A stretch of DNA of 64,000 nt, taken from the IMG/VR virus record IMGVR_UViG_3300021354_000007, positions 1 through 64,000 of that record; one strand, written 5' to 3'. The first letter of the stretch is position 1. The number at the start of each line of letters is the position of its first letter. A program made the position numbers and the translations under genes. This document shows positions 15,654-23,146 of this stretch, piece by piece. Source of the stretch: a virus. The notes under the pieces were generated by a model. That model searched no databases. It worked only from the letters and a program-made list of their open reading frames with translations, and was not told the DNA's origin.

Positions 15654-15953
15654 ATGAAATCAACTACCCCAATTCAAGACAAATTAGAATTAGCTTTCGG
15701 AATGTTAGCTGAAGTTCGTCTTTACAACCAAAAGAAAAATTATTTAGATTCAAACTCTGTTGCAGTTGAAGCAGCAAGAATCGAAAGATGTGTTGAACAC
15801 TTCTACAAAGAAGAAAAACACGATCTTCAGTACCCTGAATATGCTTTACAGTTCATACAATTTAATTGCAAAGATATTCTTGGTACAACTTATGATGGCG
15901 ATTGGTTAGATGGTATCAAAGACGTCGACTATGTGGATGGAGATGGAGAATAA
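15654..15953 (+). CDS. Hypothetical protein, 99 aa
   Basis: Helical (DKLELAFGMLAEVRLYNQKKNY) with an acidic C-terminus (DVDYVDGDGE). I chose the ATG at 15654 because TATGGAG precedes it and the in-frame ATG at 15642 overlaps that Shine-Dalgarno. First gene after an early promoter. Not recognised. Confidence 0.6.
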   Translation: MKSTTPIQDKLELAFGMLAEVRLYNQKKNYLDSNSVAVEAARIERCVEHFYKEEKHDLQYPEYALQFIQFNCKDILGTTYDGDWLDGIKDVDYVDGDGE

Positions 15954-15954
15954 A

Positions 15955-16374
15955 ATGAAAATTAATAAAAGCAGTTGGCACTATAGATTGGTAAAACTAG
16001 GAGACCCTTGGGATATACCAGATGATTTATGTTCATACGTCAGGTTGCTAATTTGGAACATAATGGGAGTTTCATTCACCTTTGCACTGGGTATCTTTTT
16101 AGTAGTTGTTGGAATATGGTCTCCGATACATTTAGTATTATACGGTATCCCAGACCAGCAATCCGCATTATATGGATTTTATATTATTGGTTCAATGGTT
16201 GATGTAGCGGTTTTAATTTGCATTATATTCTACATTATTGACTGGGTCAGAGAATATCTATTAGAGCATCGTGAAGTTAAACCTCCAAAACCTATCAAAG
16301 AACCATCTTTTATTAAAAAAGCATGGAAAGGTTTTAAAGAGAAAACCTGTTATAAAATTGATTTTGAGGATTGA
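15955..16374 (+). CDS. Two-span membrane protein, 139 aa
   Basis: A hydrophilic start with WHYRLVKLGDPWDIPDDLC, two long hydrophobic segments (about residues 35-60 and 75-98) and a basic, Pro-rich C-terminal tail (EVKPPKPIKEP). This arrangement is found in T4-like phage membrane proteins of unknown role. GGAGAA precedes the ATG. Confidence 0.62.
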   Translation: MKINKSSWHYRLVKLGDPWDIPDDLCSYVRLLIWNIMGVSFTFALGIFLVVVGIWSPIHLVLYGIPDQQSALYGFYIIGSMVDVAVLICIIFYIIDWVREYLLEHREVKPPKPIKEPSFIKKAWKGFKEKTCYKIDFED

Positions 16375-16375
16375 T

Positions 16376-17425
16376 ATGAGAAAATTAGCAAGCGTACAAA
16401 AGATTATTGATATTAAACCAATTGAAGGTGCAGATTTAATCTGTGCGTATAAAGTATTGGGATGGTGGGTAGTTAGTAAAGTAGGTGAATTTAAAGTTGG
16501 TGATTATGTAATCTATTGTGAAATTGATTCTTGGATCCCAAATGCGATTGCACCGTTCCTATCAAGAGGTAATGAACCGAGAGAATATGAAGGAGTTAAA
16601 GGTGAGAGATTAAGAACTGTGAAATTGAAAGGTGCCACTAGCCAAGGTTTGATTTTAAACGAGGATACACTTGACCAGTTCAACTTATGTTACTTGATAG
16701 AAACTGGAATCCTACCGTATAAAGAAGGTACTGATGTTACAGACTTACTTGGTATATTAAAATGGGAACCTCAAATACCGGCGCAATTAGCAGGTCAAGT
16801 TAGAGGTACATTTCCATCTTTTATTAGTAAGACAGACCAAGAACGAATCCAGAATTTACAATCAGAAATTACTGAAGAATATGGTAAACGTACCACTTTT
16901 GAAGTAACGGTTAAATTAGATGGTTCTTCATTTACTGCATATTATAATGGTGATGACATTGGAGTATGTTCACGCAACCAAAGTTTGAAACTCGACCAAG
17001 AAGGCAATACCTTTGTTGATATAGCAAAGTCTACTGGTTTACTTAATGCCTTACAAACTTATGGCAAAAATATCGCAGTACAAGGCGAGTTAATGGGTCC
17101 AGGTATCCAGGGTAACCGAGAGAAACTTAGCAAGCACGATTTGTTTATCTTTGATATTTACGATATTGATAATGGCAGATATTATACAGCTAAAAGTAGA
17201 GAGGACATTATCGAAAGACTTAGAGATTTTGGATATACTGGTAGTGTCGTACCAGTGGTAAAACTAGCAACAGCATTGCCAACGGATAACATTGATGAAT
17301 TACTTAAATTATCCGAAGGTCCATCCTTAAATCATTCTATTCGTGAGGGATTGGTATTTAAACGAAATGATGGTGAATTTTCTTTTAAAATTATTAACAA
17401 CCAATTCTTATTGAAGGAAAAGTGA
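16376..17425 (+). CDS. RNA ligase (DRB0094/Rnl5-like family)
   Basis: 349 residues. The N-terminal part (1-110; ASVQKIIDIKPIEGADLI, GDYVIYCEIDSWIP) is the OB-like module of the DRB0094 RNA-ligase family. The nucleotidyltransferase core follows with motif I K180-L-D-G (K180 is the AMP-accepting Lys), a motif IIIa-like IFDIYDI, motif IV E324GLVFK and motif V FKII. It would seal nicked RNA, for example tRNA cleaved by a host anticodon nuclease. Starts at the ATG 36 codons into the longer open frame, just before the OB strands. Overlaps the next gene by one base. Confidence 0.87.
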   Translation: MRKLASVQKIIDIKPIEGADLICAYKVLGWWVVSKVGEFKVGDYVIYCEIDSWIPNAIAPFLSRGNEPREYEGVKGERLRTVKLKGATSQGLILNEDTLDQFNLCYLIETGILPYKEGTDVTDLLGILKWEPQIPAQLAGQVRGTFPSFISKTDQERIQNLQSEITEEYGKRTTFEVTVKLDGSSFTAYYNGDDIGVCSRNQSLKLDQEGNTFVDIAKSTGLLNALQTYGKNIAVQGELMGPGIQGNREKLSKHDLFIFDIYDIDNGRYYTAKSREDIIERLRDFGYTGSVVPVVKLATALPTDNIDELLKLSEGPSLNHSIREGLVFKRNDGEFSFKIINNQFLLKEK

Positions 17426-18003
17426 TGCCTATACCAATAGATCCAAAAGTAATATTAGATATAAAAATAAAGATACAATCTAAATTGGCTTATGCTTCTA
17501 AGGCATACAAATATTATGAAGCGATTCCATGGGACAAAGCTTATATTGCAGGGGGCGCAATAGCATCTATGATCCAAGGCGAAGAACCAAAGGATTATGA
17601 TGTATATTTTATCGAAGAACCTATATTTAACATTATGCAAACAGTTAGGACCGTGTTGATTACTACTTATAAAGATGAGATTGAAGATGTTCAAGAACAT
17701 TATCGTGAGTATATGGGTACAGATGGTAAAATGATTACAGAGAATGCTATTACCATGAAGGATGGTATATCATTTATATTCAAAAGTTATGGTGCACCTG
17801 AAGATATGAAAAAGTCATTTGATTATCTTCATTGTACACCACATTACCATATAACGGAAAATAAATTATACATTAGTCCTACAGCGTACTGGGCATGTGT
17901 TGCAAAACTATTGATTATCAATAATCCATTCAAAATTGAACAATGGCGGACAGATAAGTTCTTGAAACGGGACTACAGAGAACATAAGATTAGTTCATTT
18001 TAA
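17425..18003 (+). CDS. Nucleotidyltransferase-like protein
   Basis: 192 residues. YIAGGAIASMIQGEEPKDYDVYF near residue 40 has the GG...(D)xD pattern of the Pol-beta nucleotidyltransferase fold, with two acidic residues (D59, D61) placed to bind metal. Co-translated with the RNA ligase (one-base overlap), so a joint role in RNA end repair is plausible but unproven. A GTG three bases upstream is an alternative start. Confidence 0.65.
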   Translation: MPIPIDPKVILDIKIKIQSKLAYASKAYKYYEAIPWDKAYIAGGAIASMIQGEEPKDYDVYFIEEPIFNIMQTVRTVLITTYKDEIEDVQEHYREYMGTDGKMITENAITMKDGISFIFKSYGAPEDMKKSFDYLHCTPHYHITENKLYISPTAYWACVAKLLIINNPFKIEQWRTDKFLKRDYREHKISSF

Positions 18004-18087
18004 GAAACAGTCTATTTCCATTATAAAGTAAAATAAAGCTTTACTTATTTGTAAAATCCAGTATAATGAACTCATATTGTTAATTAT
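18004..18087 (+). repeat. 84-bp direct repeat, copy 1 (with promoter)
   Basis: Identical over 84 bases to 21089-21172. It carries GAAACAGTCTATTTCC, a short imperfect dyad, and the whole promoter core. A diverged version (GAAATAGTTTATTTCCA) precedes the promoter at 30376. Confidence 0.9.
18040..18067 (+). promoter_or_regulatory. Sigma70-like early promoter (core copy 4)
   Basis: TTTACT 18040-18045, 16-base spacer, TATAAT 18062-18067, inside the 49-base core 18030-18078. Drives the small-gene string starting at 18102. Confidence 0.8.
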
Positions 18088-18101
18088 TGAGGAATTTTAA
18101 A

Positions 18102-18221
18102 ATGAGTATAGCGAGTTATGTGTCTTTAGGAATAATCTTTGTTGGTTTCGGTGTTGTTTATTACATCCAATACAAATTGAAACAAATCTTAACTAATTAT
18201 TATTTGGGTTTGGGAGAATAA
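18102..18221 (+). CDS. Small single-span membrane protein, 39 aa
   Basis: A hydrophobic segment (residues 4-23) followed by YKLKQILTNYYLGLGE. TTGAGGAATTTTAAA precedes the ATG. First gene of an early cassette. Not recognised. Confidence 0.55.
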   Translation: MSIASYVSLGIIFVGFGVVYYIQYKLKQILTNYYLGLGE

Positions 18222-18222
18222 A

Positions 18223-18420
18223 ATGACTAGACAAGAACAATTTAGAGAAGAATTAAAAGCATTACTAGGCAAATATGATGTTGAGATATCACTTGAGCAA
18301 GTTGATTTTGATGTGAACGTAATAGAATTTTATTCTAAGCCAGAATCTTATGAAGACAACGGAACTCCTATCGGTGATATTGATTTTCAATGCAGATGTT
18401 TTGATAAGGATGGAGAATAA
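18223..18420 (+). CDS. Hypothetical protein, 65 aa
   Basis: Acidic, helix then beta: EQFREELKALLGKYDVEIS, ending CRCFDKDGE. GGGAGAA overlaps the preceding stop region and serves as Shine-Dalgarno. Not recognised. Confidence 0.6.
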   Translation: MTRQEQFREELKALLGKYDVEISLEQVDFDVNVIEFYSKPESYEDNGTPIGDIDFQCRCFDKDGE

Positions 18421-18421
18421 A

Positions 18422-18628
18422 ATGAATAGAATTGACGAAGACCTATTAAAAAGACAAACTCGAGAAACTGTTGTAAGATTAAATGATGATTTATGTATTG
18501 ATCAATCGGGTGATGATTATCACGTTATGGTATGGTGTGCTGGTGCTGGTGTTTGGATTTCTTATAATGTTTTTAAAAATTTAGAAGAAGCTGTGGCTTG
18601 GGCAAGTATTCCGGAGAATGTAGCATGA
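18422..18628 (+). CDS. Hypothetical protein, 68 aa
   Basis: RIDEDLLKRQTRETVVRLN, then a beta-rich middle (DDYHVMVWCAGAGVWISY) and a C-terminal helix. GGAGAA lies six bases upstream of the chosen ATG. ATGA-type overlap with the next gene. Confidence 0.58.
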   Translation: MNRIDEDLLKRQTRETVVRLNDDLCIDQSGDDYHVMVWCAGAGVWISYNVFKNLEEAVAWASIPENVA

Positions 18629-18813
18629 ATGATTCATGGGCAATTACTGAAGTTATAAAATATTATGAAGACGACGATTGTCCGTTCAGTTATACTGTCG
18701 CTGGATATTTAGATGCAAAAGCTGATATCAGCGAAGAGTGGAAAAATCTTTTTATTGCATATAAAAATGGAGAATTTACTCCTGCTGATTGTAGATTTAT
18801 GTTTAGTTTTTAA
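18625..18813 (+). CDS. Hypothetical protein, 62 aa
   Basis: NDSWAITEVIKYYEDDDCPFS, with two Cys and an acidic helix (AKADISEEWKNLF). CCGGAGAATG upstream gives the Shine-Dalgarno and supports the ATG at 18625. Not recognised. Confidence 0.58.
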   Translation: MNDSWAITEVIKYYEDDDCPFSYTVAGYLDAKADISEEWKNLFIAYKNGEFTPADCRFMFSF

Positions 18814-18818
18814 ATTAA

Positions 18819-19010
18819 ATGGAGAATATGGTGAATATGGTGAATAAAAAATTGTTAGTTTTATTAATTGATGTGATGTTGTTTATATTGCTGGCATCAT
18901 TCCTGTGGTTTGTTTCTTCTTGGGTGATTTTGGTAATTGCAATACCAGTGCTGTTTTTAGTTGTTGACCATTACATTGTTATGCGTGGTTGTTATTTGGA
19001 GAACAAATGA
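18819..19010 (+). CDS. Two-span small membrane protein
   Basis: 63 residues or slightly fewer: three closely spaced in-frame ATGs at 18819, 18828 and 18837 lie in a GGAGAATATGG repeat, so the start is uncertain. Two hydrophobic segments (residues 11-30 and 33-50), then a short tail with one Cys. Overlaps the next gene (ATGA). Confidence 0.55.
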   Translation: MENMVNMVNKKLLVLLIDVMLFILLASFLWFVSSWVILVIAIPVLFLVVDHYIVMRGCYLENK

Positions 19011-19267
19011 AAAGATATAATGGAGCAAACGGTTACCCAGAAATGGTTGAGTCACCGAACGGTCATTGGGTAACATTCCACGACCACAATCTGGCTTTAC
19101 TTGATGCAAACAAAAGTAAAGAACGCAAATGGGAAGACACTTGTAGGGTAGTTGATAATATCACAATAGAATATGAGGAACAGTTATCTAAACAACAAAC
19201 TATTATTGTTGGTTTGTCTTCTGCATTATTCTTGATTGTAGGTGTGTTTATTCTGAACTGGATTTGA
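19007..19267 (+). CDS. Small protein with C-terminal membrane segment, 86 aa
   Basis: The N-terminal part contains MVESPNGHWVTFHDHNLALLDANKSK, a pattern (short beta hairpin, then HxxLLDA) seen in small phage proteins; residues 66-85 are hydrophobic and end the protein. TTGGAG precedes the ATG. Role unknown. Confidence 0.6.
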   Translation: MKRYNGANGYPEMVESPNGHWVTFHDHNLALLDANKSKERKWEDTCRVVDNITIEYEEQLSKQQTIIVGLSSALFLIVGVFILNWI

Positions 19268-19269
19268 TT

Positions 19270-19380
19270 ATGATGTGGAACTCTTTTAGGTTTAAGACAG
19301 ATGCTCAAATCAACATGATAATGTCTAAAGCATTTGCATCTGGTGAATTGCTTCTTTACACTCAAACCAAAAAGAATTGA
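19270..19380 (+). CDS. Possible small protein, 36 aa
   Basis: Begins with tandem ATGs at 19270/19273 and encodes a mixed peptide (WNSFRFKTDAQINMIMSK). The Shine-Dalgarno is weak. It fills the gap between two neighbours in the same direction, which is the main support. Confidence 0.4.
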   Translation: MMWNSFRFKTDAQINMIMSKAFASGELLLYTQTKKN

Positions 19381-19419
19381 AAAGAAGAAACAACAAATTT
19401 AAGAAATGCTGAGGTGATG

Positions 19420-19785
19420 ATGAGTAAAGAAAGAGAGTTATTGAAGGAAGCATTATATGTGATTGGAGAATATACAGAAGATGCACAAGAAAGAGCTGAT
19501 ATATTAATTACTAATATAAAAGAACTCCTAACCCAACCTGAGCAGACTGAGCCAGATCCAGACATAGATTATATTGTAAAGGAAATCCACAAAAAATGTT
19601 TCCACCAGTCCTTAAATACTGCACCTGTTATAACAGTAAGAGATGCCTTATCTATTTTCAGGAAGCATCTTAAGAACAAAAGGACTCCTAAGGTGAAATC
19701 ATTATTTACCCTGAAAGAATTAGACTCATTTGAAAAAGCAGTACAACAATCCGAGAATTTAGGAAAAATGTATGATGAACTTTGA
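19420..19785 (+). CDS. Hypothetical protein, 121 aa
   Basis: Predominantly helical: ERELLKEALYVIGEYTEDAQERADIL, a Pro-rich linker (TQPEQTEPDPD), then a second helical half. GAGG five bases upstream picks the ATG at 19420. Overlaps the next gene by 14 bases. Not recognised. Confidence 0.6.
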   Translation: MSKERELLKEALYVIGEYTEDAQERADILITNIKELLTQPEQTEPDPDIDYIVKEIHKKCFHQSLNTAPVITVRDALSIFRKHLKNKRTPKVKSLFTLKELDSFEKAVQQSENLGKMYDEL

Positions 19786-20134
19786 CGGTATACCTCAATC
19801 CTTGGCAACAAAACCCAGACCAGCGTTTAATGGAGAAATTGATTGGTCACACCCTCAGTTACAATCTTTACTAAGTAATAATGCAAAACTAGAGTTATAC
19901 CTGAAAATACTTGAGGATATATTAGATGACCCATATTATGAGCAAAGTATTGGGGATGCTGAACATTGGCAACCTATTCATGATAAAGCATTAAATCTGG
20001 TTCAATCACTGGATTATTCGGTGTCATGGTTACAGGATTTTGAAGAATATTATTATGCTAAACACGGTAAAGAAAAAGCGCGACGCTCATCTTTAAAAAC
20101 TTTATTTCTAACATTAAAACACAACTTGGAATAA
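19772..20134 (+). CDS. Hypothetical protein, 120 aa
   Basis: Helical, aromatic-rich: NAKLELYLKILEDILDDPYYEQ and WLQDFEEYYYAKHGKEKARRSS. No catalytic motif seen. ATG lies within the preceding coding end. Confidence 0.6.
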   Translation: MMNFDGIPQSLATKPRPAFNGEIDWSHPQLQSLLSNNAKLELYLKILEDILDDPYYEQSIGDAEHWQPIHDKALNLVQSLDYSVSWLQDFEEYYYAKHGKEKARRSSLKTLFLTLKHNLE

Positions 20135-20137
20135 ACA

Positions 20138-20347
20138 ATGAGCAATAAAATATTTTTATCAAGAGAAGATTTGGATAAAATCCAAAATATATTACAACGA
20201 GTACTGGGTGACCAGGAAAAGACCTTGACATTAACGGAAGATAGAATGGCAGGTATTGGTTCAGTGCTTACCCTATCATTTGATTATAATGTTGATGGGA
20301 TCCCAGGAAAGTATTCTACTGAAATTTCAGGTGTGGAGGCTTGGTAA
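20138..20347 (+). CDS. Hypothetical protein, 69 aa
   Basis: Helix (REDLDKIQNILQRVLG) then beta strands (IGSVLTLSFDYNVDGIPG). Small phage protein type; the stop shares TAATG with the next gene. Confidence 0.58.
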   Translation: MSNKIFLSREDLDKIQNILQRVLGDQEKTLTLTEDRMAGIGSVLTLSFDYNVDGIPGKYSTEISGVEAW

Positions 20348-20760
20348 TGACTAATTCACCACAAGCTGTCTATGGTAAGTGGACGGGATATAATAATGTA
20401 CCCATACCTGCCGTTGATGGAGTTAATATAACAAGTACACCTCAAGGCAACGATTATTTTAGTAATCAATACTTGAATGGGGATGGGATGAAACCAACTT
20501 TTAATAGTGTACCAATTTCCGGTGTAGGCATCGTATCAAATTTGGTTTTGCCTAGAATTGCATACGATGATATGGATGAGCAAGAAATAAAAAAGATATT
20601 GGTTCACGATTTAGCTGAAAAGATATATAAGTTTGGTTATGTCGAGTTCACTAGAGTACCAGACCATAGAGGTGATATGGTATTAAGAGGAAGAATATTC
20701 GTTACGCCTAATGCCAAAGTGACATTGCTAAGGACAATTAATCCAGATTTATTCAAATAG
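20347..20760 (+). CDS. Hypothetical protein, 137 aa
   Basis: An N-terminal Gly/Asn/Pro-rich segment (residues 1-60) and a more regular C-terminal part (EIKKILVHDLAEKIYKFGYVEFTRV, then MVLRGRIFVTP). The C-terminal half may form a small alpha/beta domain. Not recognised. Confidence 0.58.
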   Translation: MTNSPQAVYGKWTGYNNVPIPAVDGVNITSTPQGNDYFSNQYLNGDGMKPTFNSVPISGVGIVSNLVLPRIAYDDMDEQEIKKILVHDLAEKIYKFGYVEFTRVPDHRGDMVLRGRIFVTPNAKVTLLRTINPDLFK

Positions 20761-20767
20761 GAGAACC

Positions 20768-20944
20768 ATGAAAACATATCGGGCACGTGACCTTCATAAA
20801 GGTCATGTTATTATCAAAGAAAATGAACAATTAGTAGTTGATAGAGTAGATATAACAAGACGCGGTAATATACTTGTATGGATCAATAACAGAATTAACG
20901 AAGTGCTAACGTATGATCCAATGGATGTGGTGATATTAAAATGA
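20768..20944 (+). CDS. Small basic protein, 58 aa
   Basis: Beta-rich (GHVIIKENEQLVVDRVDITRRGNILVW) with regularly spaced Val/Ile, like a small barrel. AGGAGA lies upstream. ATGA overlap with the next gene. Confidence 0.55.
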   Translation: MKTYRARDLHKGHVIIKENEQLVVDRVDITRRGNILVWINNRINEVLTYDPMDVVILK

Positions 20945-21072
20945 AACTTAAAAAATTGATGAAGAAAATGTATAAAGCGTGCTTGGAGCACGATAAAGTA
21001 AAAGAAAAGAAATTATGGTTAAAGGCATTGAAAAAGTCGTTAAAGGGTAAACCAACTCACCGTATTAAATAG
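20941..21072 (+). CDS. Very basic protein, 43 aa
   Basis: Lys-rich helix (KKLMKKMYKACLEHDKVKEKKLW) ending GKPTHRIK. Similar short basic helices occur in T4-like phages; a nucleic-acid role is a guess. Last gene before an early promoter. Confidence 0.58.
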   Translation: MKLKKLMKKMYKACLEHDKVKEKKLWLKALKKSLKGKPTHRIK

Positions 21073-21088
21073 ATTAGTATCGTTTCAG

Positions 21089-21172
21089 GAAACAGTCTAT
21101 TTCCATTATAAAGTAAAATAAAGCTTTACTTATTTGTAAAATCCAGTATAATGAACTCATATTGTTAATTAT
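21089..21172 (+). repeat. 84-bp direct repeat, copy 2 (with promoter)
   Basis: Exact copy of 18004-18087, about 3 kb away, again directly in front of a small membrane-protein gene. Confidence 0.9.
21125..21152 (+). promoter_or_regulatory. Sigma70-like early promoter (core copy 5)
   Basis: TTTACT 21125-21130, 16-base spacer, TATAAT 21147-21152 within the 49-base core 21115-21163. Leader ATGAGGAATTTTGAA precedes the ATG at 21186. Confidence 0.8.
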
Positions 21173-21185
21173 GAGGAATTTTGAA

Positions 21186-21296
21186 ATGAGAGATTATAAA
21201 CCGAAAGAATTTAAACCATTTGAAGAGAAATTATGGATGATGGTTCTTCTTCATATAGTCTTAGGTGCATTATTTGTGTGGGGGTTATTGACATGA
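21186..21296 (+). CDS. Small membrane protein, 36 aa
   Basis: Charged N-terminus (RDYKPKEFKPFEEK), then one hydrophobic segment to the end. Same position relative to the promoter as the membrane protein at 18102. ATGA overlap with the next gene. Confidence 0.55.
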   Translation: MRDYKPKEFKPFEEKLWMMVLLHIVLGALFVWGLLT

Positions 21297-21511
21297 CAAC
21301 AGTAGCAGAATTGATTGAATATCTACAAACTTTGAGACCTGAGACAAGTGTAATGGTGTTAGTTGGAGAGAACGACCATTATTTAGATTATACAACATGG
21401 GAATCTTTGATACTCCCCGAAATAGAAGAAAGTGGTGCATATAGGGATTATTCTGATACAATTGATTATTGTAGTCGAGATGAACCAGTAATTTGGATAG
21501 GGAGACAATAA
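21293..21511 (+). CDS. Hypothetical protein, 72 aa
   Basis: TTVAELIEYLQTLRPETSVMVL is a helix-strand pattern seen in many small phage proteins, followed by an acidic region (PEIEESGAYRDYSD). I use the internal ATG of an ATGA overlap; the longer in-frame start would lie inside the upstream gene. Role unknown. Confidence 0.6.
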   Translation: MTTVAELIEYLQTLRPETSVMVLVGENDHYLDYTTWESLILPEIEESGAYRDYSDTIDYCSRDEPVIWIGRQ

Positions 21512-21708
21512 TGACAATACTCCGCATTCAACCAATTTACTATAAAAAGTCTGATTATGTAGGATTGGAGAATATTTCCGAGGAAATTTATGATACAATA
21601 GCACGATACGTCAATGACCACAATAAATTCGGTCATAGTTTTGATATGCAAGATATCGAAGAGGGTGAATTTATAGTAACGATTGATTGGAGAAGTAAGT
21701 ATGAATGA
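21511..21708 (+). CDS. Hypothetical protein, 65 aa
   Basis: Beta strand TILRIQPIYYK, then a helix ISEEIYDTIARYVNDH, then strands EGEFIVTIDW. TAATG overlap upstream, 8-base overlap downstream. Not recognised. Confidence 0.58.
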   Translation: MTILRIQPIYYKKSDYVGLENISEEIYDTIARYVNDHNKFGHSFDMQDIEEGEFIVTIDWRSKYE

Positions 21709-22027
21709 AAAGATTAAAGATGTTTATATAAAATTTCACACTAAAAGAAGACTTTTCATCGAAGAAGAAACTGAGAAAGTATTTCAAGAAATGGTTGCAG
21801 ACAATTGGTCTGATTCGCCAACCACTAGAAAGGAAGCATTATTTGTAGTAATGAGTAAACGAAATGAGCAAACGGATTTTGAAGAATTTGCTGAGTTGAT
21901 TATTAAGGAACATCTTTTGGTATGGAACCGAATGTATAACGGTAATAAAGTCGAAGGCTACGTTGAGATGGAAGATTATCCTAGAGCTATTTTAAAATAC
22001 TTTGGAATTACTAGGAGTACAAAATGA
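21701..22027 (+). CDS. Hypothetical protein, 108 aa
   Basis: Helical and charged, with EETEKVFQEMVADNW and FEEFAELIIKEHLLVWNRM. No motif recognised. Overlaps both neighbours by a few bases. Confidence 0.58.
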   Translation: MNEKIKDVYIKFHTKRRLFIEEETEKVFQEMVADNWSDSPTTRKEALFVVMSKRNEQTDFEEFAELIIKEHLLVWNRMYNGNKVEGYVEMEDYPRAILKYFGITRSTK

Positions 22028-22254
22028 ACGATAGAATATTAGCACTTGCTGAAAAGTGTTACACAACAAAATATAACCCATTCGGTGCTGATGAAGAATT
22101 ATTTGATGCAGTAAAGTTTGCTAACCTGCTATTACAAGACGTATATGATATACTATCGTCTTATCACGGTAAGGTTGAATTTGTTGATTTAGAACATCCA
22201 GAAGTACATCCTATTACACGATTGAAAAAACATTTAGGAGATAAGAATGAATAA
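22024..22254 (+). CDS. Hypothetical protein, 76 aa
   Basis: Begins NDRILALAEKCYTT and is mostly helical, with an HPEVHP segment near the C-terminus. ATGA-type overlap upstream. Not recognised. Confidence 0.58.
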   Translation: MNDRILALAEKCYTTKYNPFGADEELFDAVKFANLLLQDVYDILSSYHGKVEFVDLEHPEVHPITRLKKHLGDKNE

Positions 22255-22534
22255 AGATTTAGATTTAGGTGAATTGTATAAGGAGCATAAAGTTGGAGCA
22301 TCGGGACTTTCAAATGAAGACATAATTAATGACTTCTTTTTAGAAGAAAATCTTGCATCTATGAAAGCAGACACAATAAACCTTGAATTAAACCATGAGC
22401 AGTCCTTATTATTGAATGTCGAACTATTGGGTATCATTTCAGACCTTAACTTTTATCTTGACAATGTGAATCTAGGTGTGGTAACTGATGTACAAATTAT
22501 TAAAGACATAAAACAACTCATAGAGGATAAATAA
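22247..22534 (+). CDS. Hypothetical acidic protein, 95 aa
   Basis: Leu- and Asp/Glu-rich, helical (NLELNHEQSLLLNVELLGIISDLNFYL). TTTAGGAG lies eight bases upstream. The stop shares TAATG with the next gene. Confidence 0.58.
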   Translation: MNKDLDLGELYKEHKVGASGLSNEDIINDFFLEENLASMKADTINLELNHEQSLLLNVELLGIISDLNFYLDNVNLGVVTDVQIIKDIKQLIEDK

Positions 22535-22626
22535 TGAGAGAGAAAATATTAATTACTCTTTGGTGTGCTAATGCATTTGCTATTACTACATTAGCAGTTC
22601 TAATAATTAACTGGCTAAGATCGTGA
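22534..22626 (+). CDS. Tiny membrane protein, 30 aa
   Basis: One hydrophobic span (residues 5-27) flanked by basic residues. TAATG overlap upstream, ATCGTGA overlap downstream. Not recognised. Confidence 0.48.
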   Translation: MREKILITLWCANAFAITTLAVLIINWLRS

Positions 22627-22877
22627 TAAAAATATTATTGCTGTTGATATCTTTACCTGTTTCTGCTCACGTATATTATCAACCTTGGACACCACGAGCA
22701 GAAGCATTTTTGCCCAACACTGCTGATAGAGCATTTGGCAAATATAGATATGATCTTCCTAGTATAATATACTTTCCTCAGAATTATTATGAGGTTCATA
22801 TATATGGTGACTATAGAACAGAAACGGTGTACGATGTGCACTGCAGTTGTTACAAAACGATTATTATTAGGGAATAA
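22623..22877 (+). CDS. Small secreted protein, 84 aa
   Basis: GTG start. Residues 1-15 form a signal peptide (IKILLLLISLPVSA cleaved before H). The mature part is Tyr-rich with a C-terminal CSCY cluster, so a disulfide is possible. Exported phage proteins of this size can act on the envelope, but no function can be named. Confidence 0.55.
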   Translation: MIKILLLLISLPVSAHVYYQPWTPRAEAFLPNTADRAFGKYRYDLPSIIYFPQNYYEVHIYGDYRTETVYDVHCSCYKTIIIRE

Positions 22878-22879
22878 TA

Positions 22880-23146
22880 ATGGCATATACAAGATGGATA
22901 GATAGTAACTGGTATTCCTTTTATAACGCTAAACCAGAAAGTGATAAGAAAGAAGAGCAATCTTTATCATTGTGGCATATTAGCGAAACCAAGACATTTA
23001 CATATAAAGAATTGCAAAGTATGGGTGAAGGTAAACTTAGGTCTTTATACCCAGAAGCAGACGACGAAGACATTAAAGAAGTATTGGACATAATTAGTAG
23101 ATTTAAAAAAGATGTTAATGATGATTTCGAGGATGATTTAAAGTGA
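22880..23146 (+). CDS. Hypothetical protein, 88 aa
   Basis: Starts YTRWIDSNWYSFYNA and carries a long acidic helix toward the end (PEADDEDIKEVLDIISRFKKDVNDD). Its last nine bases overlap the 3' end of the minus-strand endonuclease gene. Confidence 0.58.
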   Translation: MAYTRWIDSNWYSFYNAKPESDKKEEQSLSLWHISETKTFTYKELQSMGEGKLRSLYPEADDEDIKEVLDIISRFKKDVNDDFEDDLK

